64,000 nucleotides of DNA, taken from contig NC_082620.1 in the NCBI RefSeq assembly GCF_030936135.1, positions 1,054,001 through 1,118,000 of the forward strand, in the 5' to 3' direction. Position 1 is the first letter of the stretch, and every line of letters starts with the position of its first letter. Below, in pieces: positions 24,401 through 36,400 of this stretch. The notes beneath the pieces were generated by a model. The model ran no database searches, had not been told where the DNA came from, and saw only the letters and a program-made list of their open reading frames with translations. The DNA comes from Gavia stellata (taxonomy: Eukaryota > Chordata > Aves > Gaviiformes > Gaviidae). Made by a program: the position numbers and the translations under genes.

Positions 24401-27400
24401 CGGACGTGCACGGGCCAAGAAAATCATTTACTGTCTTTCACCTCTAGCCTGTCCGGAGCTGCCTCATCCGAGGGAAGCACATATCTGTTAGCCCATGTGC
24501 TTGTGTTGCAGGCATCTGTCATGCGTTTTGATTTTTGGGGTCAGCCCAGCCCCTACAGTCTTTGGGCATCTCTTAATCAAGCCCCAGGCTTAGTTTCTTT
24601 TATAAAGGAGCTCAATAACTCCCACTGAGACCAAATTAGCTCAGCTCCTGCTAAGAGCTTATGGGGAAGAAATGTAACCAGCAGAAACTGCTGTGACGCA
24701 GGCAGCCTTTGTGGGGGGGAAAAAAAAAAAGCAGGCCAACGTTTATTAGTCAACTGGAAGATCGCCTGCAGGTTTTCTCGTTGAGTACGGCTGGGAGGGA
24801 TGGATGGACGCGCTGCGTTCTCCGACTTGCTTCCCTGGGTGCGACCTTCTTGCTCCCAGATGAAAATACATGCCCAGCTCCTGTTGGTCCATTGTAGCTT
24901 TGCAGGAGGGGTTGTTGTTGTTGTTATTTTTTCTCGGTTTAGCTTGCAAAGTGCTGTGATAAAGGGTTTTTTTTTTTCTTGCATGTGCCTAAACTGTCGT
25001 GCCTTTTGAATCCCATGTCTGCGTTGGCGTGACCTGGCTCGCAGCTGTAATTGCAAACTGTTGATACCAGCGGCAGGGAGCTGTGAAGCTAGTGGAACAG
25101 ATAGCACCTCATCTGAAGCGTTTTACACTTATTTAAGCTTCAAACGTGGCCTGATCTAGCGGTAACCCCAGGGATCTCCTCATTTGCATGTGAAATCTCC
25201 AGTCACGAGGCAGGACAGTTGGTACATACCTGCCTGAGCACGTTCAAACCGGGGAGAAGCTCAGCCACGCGTGTAAGAAATTGTGCAATAAAATGTGTTT
25301 CTTTTTCCCCCCACCCCAGTCAAAGCACTTTGCAAGGACTGCGTGGTGGAAAGGTGTCGAATCTTGCGACTGAAAAACCAGTTAAACGAAGACTACAAAA
25401 CCGTTACGAACTTGCTGAAGATAACAGTCAAGGGGTATGTAAGTCCCGATGCTTTCAAATGATGTCAGAGATTTTTTTAGAAGTGCTTAAATAGCTTTTC
25501 CCTAAGGATTTTACTGTTTGGGCTTCGAAGGAGAGCGGAGTTGTGATTCGCATTGCGCTGTTCTCTCTCTGCAGGAACGACGGGTTTTGGGTTGGAAAGG
25601 CGTCCTTGCGGAGCTGGCGTCAGTTGGCTCTGGAACAATTAAATGAGCAAGACGAAGACGCAGAGCACAGTAATGGAAAAATGAATGGAAATGCACAAAA
25701 CAAAGGTAGTTCTGCTGCTGTAGAGACCCACCAGCTCTGACTGATGCTCCTAACAAAAGACACGTCAGGTGTTCCTGTAGCTGTTTTGCTTCCCTTGTAT
25801 GAGCAGGGAGGGAAGGATAATAAATCAGATAAAAAGCTCCTTCATTTAAGGAGCTTTTTATTTGATAAGCTTCAAAACTGCTGGGTGATCTTCGTACCCA
25901 GAGAAGATGAGGTAATAAGTAGTTTTACAAAGCTGTGTAAAATTACCACCCCAGACACATGATCTTTTCATCCGCTTTTATCTGAATGAGAGAGCACAGG
26001 GGAGGAAGAAACATGAAAATTATCTTGGGGAAGGGATGAAGATGTTTATTGCGAAGGTCTATGGATGAAACAGCGCAGCTGGTAAAGCAGCTCTGGCAAA
26101 ACACAGCCTAGGGGGGAAAAAAAAAAATCATGAATTAGAGTCTCTTCTATGCCCGTATCATGAGTCTGTGAGAATAGATGGGGTTTTTTATTTGCCTTCT
26201 GCTCTTTAAACCTTTGGAAACTGGATATTTTGTTGAGCTTTTTGATTGGGAACTGAGGGCAAGAAGCTTGTTTGAGTGAAAGTGGAGATGATCGGCTAAT
26301 GGCATTGATCTTGAGCTTGTTGAAGGCTCAAGAGAACACCAGATACCGCAGCCCTCCTGAAATACTGTAAGCTGGCGCTGCTGGTGGAGCATTCATTGAG
26401 AAAAGGGTACTTCTCGGCTGCATTACCACTCGTCATTCCTCAGTGGTGACCTTGGTTTCACAACAGGTTGCAACTCCCAGTAGTACACTTGAATTGCTCG
26501 CAAGCCAACTTGCTCGTTAGGCAGGTCATTAGAGACTCTTACTAACACATTATTGTGTTTATGATGCTCCAATTCAGTGGCCAGCGCTTCTGTCTATGGA
26601 GCTACGGTTCTTAACTATAATTTATACGTTAATGTGGGGCTTGCCAAACCCCTGGCGGGCTCCCCCTTAGTTTGTCAGGCAGCATCTGTTTTAGATCAGT
26701 ATCCTCAAGGCAAAGAGCGGACTAATATTTTGCGAGGAAGGCTTCTGCTCCCTACGTTCTTACCTCGACTTGTGTTTAGGTTAAACTCGGAGATCTTTAG
26801 GAGCAGCGAACCCCTGTGGTGTTTTAGCCGCAACAAATGCGTTCTTTGTAATCTCACAAAGGACCAGTTTGTGCTCCACGCACTTCAAAGCACTCCTACA
26901 TGGCCTGTAGGCTGTAATCCCGCCTGCCCAGAGGCCAAGACATTTGAGAATAACAAATTTGCTTCCAGAGTCTCCCTTGGGTTAAGGGTTTTGCTGCAGT
27001 TTGAAAGGGAGCCATGCTCCTTTCCCCCCAAGATTTTTTTCCTTTCCTTGGAAGAGGAACTCTGTGCAATCTTCTAGGGTTTTCTGTTTTGTTTTTAATT
27101 AGATGAATCAAATGAAGAGAAGAGAGAGGAGGAAGAGGAGTTAAATTTTAATGAAGACATCGTTTGCCCACATGGTAAGTCTCTACGGGGGATGGAGCTG
27201 AATATATCTCTTGTTGCCCATTGCTCAAGACATTAACCTTTGTAGCCTTTGCTCCATCTAAGGCCAACATGAGCAGTTACTGAAGAAATGCACTTAATTC
27301 TCTTTTGCCTGGTGTTTCCTGACACTCAAACTTCCAGCTTTTATTTGCGAGCGCTATCACGTTACAGTCCAAGTTTTGTAAAGCAGTGAAAGGGGTGTAA

Positions 27401-30400
27401 GCGCTGAGATGCTTGGGTGCTGCAGGAAATGCTGGGCTGCGGAAGCGAGCATCTCTTCCTCTCGCTAACGAAGCGACACGATGGCGTGAGGGCAGCACCA
27501 AGGATCTGCAGCCACTTGGAAGCTCGGAAAGTATTAGGAGAAAAACAGATGGTGTAAATCTGTCAAGGTGGGAGCTGAGAGTATCCATTTGTTCTCTCGG
27601 TTTACATGAAAACAGGAGCGCTTACCTAACAACTGTAGAAACATGGGTTTATCTGCCAGTGACTGGGACCGCTAAGGATATCGATTTACCAACCTGCCGT
27701 GCTTTGCTGTCCGTTTACATAAGGGTTTGACCCGGTGTTAGGTGTTTTGCTAATTGACGGTTCATGAGCTACATCCTTGGCTACCCTGTTGTTTAAATCT
27801 CACTTTTTTAGCTTGTATGTCGCTCCCAGACACAACTCTGTTCTAGTAAGCTCCTGTTTGGAGGCATCGGTTTCCCTGCCAGGGATGCTCAGTCTTGTTC
27901 CTAGTAAGAAAGAAACATGCTATAAATTAGCAACACACCTCCTGTCATCAAGGCTAATCAAGGATGTAGAGTAATGGCTTGATAAAGCCTCATTTTGAAG
28001 CAGAGTGTTTAAGCACTTTGTCACTGCGTTAGCTGTTTTTCAGAGCCTTGAACGCCGTATTTCCCATTGCCGCGAGACTGCTGCTGTTAAATAAAAGCAT
28101 GCACCGTGGTGATGAAACATTTAATGTAGCCAGACATGATAAAAATAGGCCAATAAGCCTTTGAAAATATTATGCTGGTAAATCGCTAGTTGATCTGTGA
28201 CTTTGGGTCATATCAGAATAAATAGTATTAAATAAGGGGGCCGCTGGCAGGTCAGATTTCATTGTCTTGAGCTAACCTCCCGTTACTCGCTGAAAACAAC
28301 CTTTCCACCTTTAAAATTTCCCTCTGGAGTGTATCAGCAAATCTGTAGTCTCGGTCATACAGCCTTAATTTTGTGGTGGAGGAAGTTCCTGCCTTCATGG
28401 TAGGCTCTGGAAAAGCCAGCGCTTTATCTGTGAGGTCTGGCTGGCCTCCGGAAATGCCATCCGGGTGTTCCCTTAAGAAGTCCTTTTGCATCTTTGCTGC
28501 AATTTCTCGCTCTCCAGTAGCTGCCTGACCCCACTGAATAATTTTTTCCAGATACCAAGTTAAGAATTCTTTGATGTCTGTGCCCAAAACACGTCCCTGG
28601 ATGGTGGGAGGGGGAGACAGGGTCAGCAGCGGTTAGGATCATCATCTTCCAGATGGCAAATCACTTGTTCCCTGCACACCCAGATCTGATTTTTCCACCT
28701 CTTTTGCTCAACAGCGTATTAATCTGTTTTCATTAATCATGCGGTGTCAAGGCACTTATTTGTACAAGCGTGGTTTTTTTTTCCCCATCCTCGCTGGCTC
28801 TGGAAAGCAGCCTGGTCCTGCCTCCTCATATGGTAAAGCTGGGCCACTTGATCGTGTTTGATGAAGAACAAGTGGCCAAGTGCCGCATCGAAGCAGCCCA
28901 GCCCGACCTTTGTTTATTAGAGGAAAAGCGGGAGGGGAGCGTTGCTATTTTTTCCCTTCGGGGGCTGGCAGAAATCCAGGCTTGGCTGGAGCCAGGAGAG
29001 CTGATGGGTCCATGGAGCTGAGGAGCTGCATGTAATGTTAAAGAGCTACCGGAGGGTGTGGAGGAAGGAACCTTTTCTCCCTGTCTTTCTGTAGCTCTTC
29101 AGGCTATAGAAATGCAGATAATGAGGTATCGTGCCCTTTGCTGGACACCGCTCGGCGCCACGACTTCACAGTTGCTGTTTCGCTTCCCTCTTGCTGGTGA
29201 AATCCACGTTGAGGCATGAATATTCCCATACCACATCCAAATCCGGTTTGCATCTGGGTGTTGCAATGACTGTTCCTCCTATTTCTCACTGCGACGGCGT
29301 GTAGCACGGCCGTGCCTTGACTTCCCAGCTGTTCTCTCGTAGGGAGATAGGGTTGTGTTTTCCCCTTGGCGATCATCAAGCCTGTGAGCGGACGGCTGGT
29401 CGGATCCCCGAGCCCTCGCCTTCTCCAGTTTTCCCAAGCCTTGTTTGTCCACCGGAGCGCATGTTGTCATGCATACACGTGGCGTCCAAATGCGTGAGCG
29501 TGACCTTTCTGCTACGGCTGTCGCTAAAATGACAAATGCCTCATGCTAAACTGTTCTTTGGGGGGGTTTTGAGCATCAGGATAAATAATCCAACAGGCAA
29601 GTAGCCTGGGGGATAGCTGGTAAATCTTGCTTCGTATCTTTGGAATCCAGTTATTCCCTAGAGCAGATCTAGGGTGCACAATCTGTCCTTTCCAGATTTG
29701 AAGGTGCGTGGATAGGGCACGCGAAGCCATCTGAGATGATACAGTGGTAATTTTGTTTTTTCAAGGGTGCGGAAAGCACCTGGCTCCTGTTTCATGGGGC
29801 ATAGGGTTAGTCTGCAGCTTGGTAAATGGAGTCACCATAAAAATGGAGCTATGGATAGCCAAGATCAGACAACGGTAGCTCTGTGCCCTCTTTGGCTTGT
29901 CCTTGCTTTTCCCAGCATCTCTTTACCGCCGCTTGTATTTGATCAGCTGCTTGGGTTCACGCTCTTGGGAATCTAAAGGACATTTATATGAATTAAAGTC
30001 ATATTATTTTTTTTTCCTGTCTAAACAAGGAAATGATAAAGAAGTTGAAGGTGACTTTGTGTATTAGTCGCACTCTTTTTTGCTGACGCGGTGTTAGCTG
30101 ATAAGTGTGTGAATATCTTCCCCCACATTTATACCCTGTAATCTCTTAAATCTAGTTAGGGCTGCAAAACATCGCTGAGCGCGTCAAGAGCAAAGCCCTT
30201 CTCTTGGCTTTCTCTCTACAGGTGACCTGTGTATATCCGAAAACGAACGGAGGGTGGTTTCAAAGGAAGCCTGGGAGAAACTCAAGCAATATTTTCCAAA
30301 GGCCCCTGAATTCCCAAATAACAGAGAGTGCTGTTCCCAGTGCAAGGTATTTGAATACCAAATAATGTTACCCTTTTGTTGACCGTAAATACACGGTCAT

Positions 30401-33400
30401 ATTTCTGGTTTTCTTTTTAACGCGACCCAGTGCAGTGGAGGAAAAGTACTGTCACCTTTTAATAGCAGCTAGGAACTAAGCTGTGGTCTAATAACTGTTT
30501 CATGCAGATTTTGGAGCGCGAAGGGGAGGAAAACGAAGCTCTGCATAAGATGATGGCCAGCGAGCAGAAGACTTCTCTCCAGAACCTGTTTCATGATAAA
30601 TGCAGACCTTGCCTGGGCAGCTGGCCTCAGGTACAGGAAGGAGTGCGACCGGGGGGACGTAGCGGGGCTTGGGGGAGGTTTTTATTAGCTTTTATCCCTC
30701 TCCCTAAGAAATTTTATTTCGCCTGTGAGAGAGACTGCCTGATGATGGTTCACTCGGTCCGACAGACCGTGCCTGCGCTGGGAAGCCTGTGCCAGCGGAG
30801 CTTACACGTGTGTTGTGCCGAGGTGTGATTTCCCCCGATTAGCTGTGCTGGCACAAAGCCCTGCTAAAGATACACGAGAAAGGCTCGTGTGCCAACATAG
30901 CTGTCGCTGGCCCAGAGTCAGCTAGATAAGCAGCGACAATATTGCTGCTGTGGTTACATCCGCCCCTAGAAGGACCGAAACGGTGCGGCCGTGCCGGTGG
31001 AGGCTGCTTTCCACCACCCTCCGTCTGCCTTCCCATGCAGGCCAGGCTTTTGCTGCTGGTCAGACAAAATTCACCCGTGCTCCGGCATCCTTCTACATCC
31101 CGAGAGCTCAGGGGGAGCTTCCCTAAACTCAGACGCCCCGCAAATGGGAGCGATGGTCATGCAAGACCTCTCGTACCAGCTTCTCCTCAGTACAAGTGTG
31201 CAGCTCTCCAGGACCTTCTTGGGCCTTCAAGGCAGCTGAAAAGAAGTGGCACAAGCTGTTGGCTCCACGCCTTGGCTCCCAGACATCTCGCGGCGCTGAT
31301 TAATGATTGACTCTTAGATCCTGCCAAGCTGCTTTGGCAGGTATCTGCCTCGGTCGCTCCTACGTGTGAGGGCAGCCTGCCGCTCTCGGGTGCCTTCTCC
31401 AGCCGTGACTAAATATTGAGATCAGCACTGATCCACGTCTCGGAACCGGGGAGCCCCAAAAGGGTTTAAATGGGAAACGCTCTGTGCTGAGCTGGAGAGC
31501 TGACGGGTCCTACCGGCGGTATTTAAGGGTAGAGTCTGGTTGGGTCTGGTTTTGTAGCTGGAGTAGGTGATGGAAAGCTGGAGCCCATCACCATGGGTCA
31601 GCTCGAAATATGAGGGTCTCTCCAGGCAGCAAGGATGCGTCCTCCACTCTCTTTGAATTTCCCACGGGAGCCTGATAAAAAAATTGCTGAGGATCTTTCC
31701 CTCAAGCTTTTTGAGTTTTCCTGATCCAAAACAGTTGAGGTTTGGGGAAGAAGCGAAGCAGAGCGGTTTAACCTAGAGGAGATGAAGGGAGATTAGAAAA
31801 ATATATATATATTCCTCAGGTGTGCTGAATTTTCTTGCAGAAAGATGGAGCGAGTCCTTACATCTGCATTAGGTAAAGTGGTGAGGATAGGTGAGCACGG
31901 AAATGATTTTGTCACCCAGCTCTTAGGATCCAGGTGCCTTCTTGTCCAGGAGCAGACTATCTAATGGCAAATCAGTTGGGAGAGGAGAAGAATGGTTTAT
32001 CCTAAAACCGCTGCCTCGTGAGGGTGCACGGCCGTGGTTTTGCATCCGCGCTGCTGCCGGAAGGAGAAACTTCTGGATGTTGATGGGTGAAGCAAACGAG
32101 GCAGGTTGGGGTGGTCTCGCCCCACACCTATGGGGGCGCAGAGATGCGTCTGCTTTAGACCCCGAGTACCCGGCGAGAGAAAACACGGTGCTGGGGAGTC
32201 TTAGCTGCTCCAGGGGAAATGACCATTTCCCGCTGTGAATTAAAGGTAATTGGATCTAAAGCTAAATTAACTTTGTAATAAACATGAGATTAGTAATGTA
32301 AGTGCTTAGTACTTGATCCCAAATTATTTTACTTGGCGTTCCCAGCGCGCTCGGATGGAGTTGTCATGGTAAGAACGCTGAGGTCTCGAAGAGAACGAGC
32401 ACTGCAGAAAAAGCTGAAAAGTCATCGCTTCTCTATTGTTGGATTCATTAAAAAAGATCCTTTTTCTTCTCTCTTTTCACCTCCAGGAGACAGATGAGCT
32501 GTATATTGTTTCGCAGTTCTTTGTAGAAGAATGGAGGAAATTTGTCAGGTAACTCTGTTTGAGGTTTTTAGTGCTTTTTATTCCTTTTTTGGGGGGGGCT
32601 GTAGATAATGATTTTGCTTTTGAATCCCAGTGCGGTGTGTAGTTACCTGCGGTTTGCCTTTGTGGAAACAAGGAAGCTGATTTTTGCAGGACTCGTATCA
32701 GTTGTGATACGTTGTAAGAAACCGAATTTCCTTGTTTACCGTGTCTTAACCAGATGGTCGGATTAGATAGTAACCTGATTAGTTTTTTCATCTGTCTGGA
32801 GCTGTATCCTATAGGCAAAGGTCACCGCTCAATCCTGTTTCCATGGGCTGCTGGTGGTAGGAGATGGAAATCTCCGCTAGATAGGGGAGTAATTTTGCAA
32901 CGTGGAGGAACGCAGATGTGATTTCCTCGTTGGTAGTAGTTTAATATTCCCTGTTGGAATGCCTTCTGTAAATATTCACCTGTGATTTCTTTGTGGCTGC
33001 CTGCAGAGTTGTAGTTTTTGTGAAATAACCTGACCAAGCTTTGCAAACCACTTTCCTTTGCCCGCGCAGGAGGCCGACGCGATGCAGCCCCGTGTCCTCG
33101 GTAGGAAACAGCGCTCTTCTCTGCCCCCACGGGGGCCTCATGTTCACCTACGCTTCCATGACCAAAGAAGACTCCAAACTGTGAGTTTCTTCTCTTCACG
33201 CGTCTCTCTTTGCCAGGTGCCTTCGTCTCTCGCGAGCCTCGGGGAACGTTCCCGGAGGTTCGCTGAGCTGCAGCAACACGAGCAAATGCTTTCCCTTGAA
33301 CAAAAGTAACACAGATGCTCTCTCAGGCCCACCTTAGCCTTCATGCAAGGCAAGACCTACATTGTCGAAGGATGCCGGGTCAGGAAAAAAGAGCGCTTAC

Positions 33401-36400
33401 TTCAGCTTGGCTAGTTCCTAACAATAAACTACCCTGAATTTGACCGGGGCGTAGAAACATCCGGCTTCCTTACGGTTTGCTTTCCGTGAGACTTGCCCCC
33501 GGAGCGCTGGACGCTGGGCTGGAGTTCATGCTCCGTAGCATTGCTTCTGCAATGATGCAGAACTAAAAGTAGCAGATCTTCCACTCCTCTCCTCCTCCAT
33601 CCTCCCTCCGGCATGACTGGCGCAGAACAGCGTCACTAATAACACGCTACTGTTTCCCTGTTATCTTGGGCGTACAGGCCCTCCCGTGTAGCTGGAGTTA
33701 CGGATTGATTTTGCAGCTTTTCTTTCCTTACCAGACTAAAAAGAAAAGGGGAGGCTGTTCAGGAGCTCGGAGTTTGGCTTTTCCATATCATAAAGCATGT
33801 TCTTGTTCCTTTGCACAGTATAGCTCTAATATGGCCCAGCGAGTGGGAGAGGATTCAAAAACTCTTTGTCGTGGATCACGTCATCAAAATCACCCGAACG
33901 CAAGCTGCCGGGGCGGACCCCGAGAGCGCGCTTTACAGCTCTGAGCCCCGTGAGTGAATCTTTTGCCGCTGTCTGTGCTCTATTCTTTTGCTAATTGGTG
34001 CCGGCTCCCTGGGAAGTGGCTCTTTTTCGGATAAAGGGTCAGATCTAAGGGGACCGGTGGTAAACACAGAGCTTGGCAGATGCCCCTGGTTATGTGAGCC
34101 GCTCCGGGTTAACCGTGAGAGGCGTTGGGCAGGTGTCTCCAAGGAGCTGAAGCAATTAAATGCATTTTTCCTTTGTGCCTCCCCAGAACTCTGTCCAGAG
34201 TGCAGAGAAGGGCTGTTATGCCAACAGCAGCGGGACTTGCGTGAATACACCCAAGCAACCATCTACATCCATAAAGTGGTGGATAATAAAAAGGTACGGG
34301 CTCTCTCCCTTGGTCCTCGCTCATCCTGGCTCCGTTTCCTTTAACGGAAACTGCACCCAAGTACCCAAATAACGATCCGAAAGCGGCGGCGAGACGGCTG
34401 TCGCAGCCTGCCGCGTCCCCGCGGGGTTGGGACCTGCTGGTGGGGGTGCCGGGTGGCCTGTGATGGTGGTGGTGGGCAGGGCTGCTCTCTGCGGGCAGAA
34501 AGCTCTGTGGCTCGTGGAAGCTATCGCTTTGGCAAAAATAGCGAATGGGAAAACTCTGGCTGTAGCTGCTCTGAAAATCTGGTCTCCTCGAGGCTTCCTT
34601 TTGCCAAACCGAATCCTTTGCGTTATCAGGGATCTTCACGGATGTTCCCAGCTTTGATTATTTCAGGCGTTGTTGTAACGTTTCTGTCTTCATAACTGTG
34701 TTACCAGGCTCTACCTGTTCTCCTCCCCCTCCAGTATTTGTCATTTCCTTTCTTGGTTGCTCAAGTGACATTTATTCCTAGATAGAAATAAGCTCTTCAA
34801 CCTCCATGCTGATGAAATAGCAGTGAACTTAGAGGATCTTGAAAACCATCTCTACGAAGCTGTGAATTATGGCTCTGCTTTACTGGTGTCTTAAGGGATC
34901 AGTATCAGGTCTAGAGTTGGCTTTACAGGTACCTGAAAGTGGGTTAAAATAAGCCCTCCTCCTTAGGGCTTGTTTTATGCTTTAAGGGGGAAACCAAGGC
35001 TCGTGGGCAAGCTCAGATAAAGATGTTCCCCACACCTGTGCAGCATGGGGGTGGTTTTTTACCTCTCATTGATTTCCACCTCCCTACCGATCTAAGGGAG
35101 GAGCTGGAGCCCGGAGAACTGCAGGGTGCTGGAGGCTGGACGGGTTTCTGCCTTGGTTGTGAGATGTAGAGCACCCAGCACGGTCTTGAGCCATCAGCTA
35201 CGGGTTTTCAGCCTGCCTCGAGGCTGAATCCCGAGACTGTATCTTGGCTCTGGTGCAAAGGAGGGTTGTTTGTTTTTTTTTCTGGTGCTGGACAGGACCG
35301 TGCTCGCACGTGGGGCTGGCAAAAAACAGGCAGCTATTCTTTGCCGAGCAGCTGGAGTTGGAGAGAGGGGGCGAGAGCTTGCCTGCGAGATCCCTCATTA
35401 ACAGGGCAGCCTCGGCGAGATGCGAAGCAGCAATAATGCCCGCCAGCAGCGCGGCAGCACTGCCGGCGAGCATTGCAGATGGCAGCGCTCGAAGCCGCTG
35501 CTTCGTTCCGTGCCGGTTTCGATTTGCCAAGTCGGGGGAGCGTTTCCCATCCCCTCGCTCCTGCTCTTCCCCCCCCTCTGCAACCCCCGGGTACCTCCTT
35601 CGGCTGACGCTGCAGGAGGGAAGCCACGGCCCTATAAAGTCAGCGTAGGGTAGCACTGCTGGAATCCGGAGGGCTCTGGGGAGGCTGCGGTTGGTGCTGG
35701 ACGTTTGGGAGCTGGGATTGCATCGTTAATTGCAAATACATTGGCGGAGAAGCAAGCTCTCGGGCATCCGGGATGGAGAGCGCGCCAGTCTCCTGGGCTC
35801 CTGCAAACCCCAGCTCCAGCCAAAGCGTAGACGTGAACGCACGCCCGGCAGATCCGTGCCTCCTGGAGTGACTTATACAGAACTCAACATCCTTTTTATT
35901 TATATGTTTGTGTAAATTATTTAGATTTCATTTACTTACAACCTCCAGACCCATAAATAATGGTGCTGAGTGCCTCTGTCGGTCTGCTGCAGGGATGGAT
36001 AAGCATCTAATTTACAGATAATATTCCTTTCTCCGTGTTCGGGCTTTCGTAATACACTTAGATGAACCAGAGAAGCAGCCAGCTAATGGGAAAGAAATCA
36101 GTCCAGGCCCCTGGAGACTTTCCCTTTGCCTAGAGAGGAGGGCAGGTCCTGAGCCGCAGGAAGCACCTGCAGTTCAATAGAGAAGCTTGTTCTCCTGAGC
36201 CGAATCCCGCCATGGTTCGCTGCAGCCGGGGAGGGGTGGAGAAGACTTTGCAGAGCACGTGGAGCAGGTCCCTGGGTTATTCCTGCTCTGCCTCGGTTCT
36301 TTGGATCAAGGTGGCATCCTGGAAGTCTCTGCAAGCTGTTTGCCATGATGTGACAGTCTGGGCTGATGCTGTCGGGTTAGTTACGGAGAATGATTTTTAT

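Noticed and set aside
28252-28587. 111-codon minus-strand frame in USP48 intron 15
   Set aside because: No recognisable domain or gene context; length is within chance for the intron, and no splice or promoter signal supports it.
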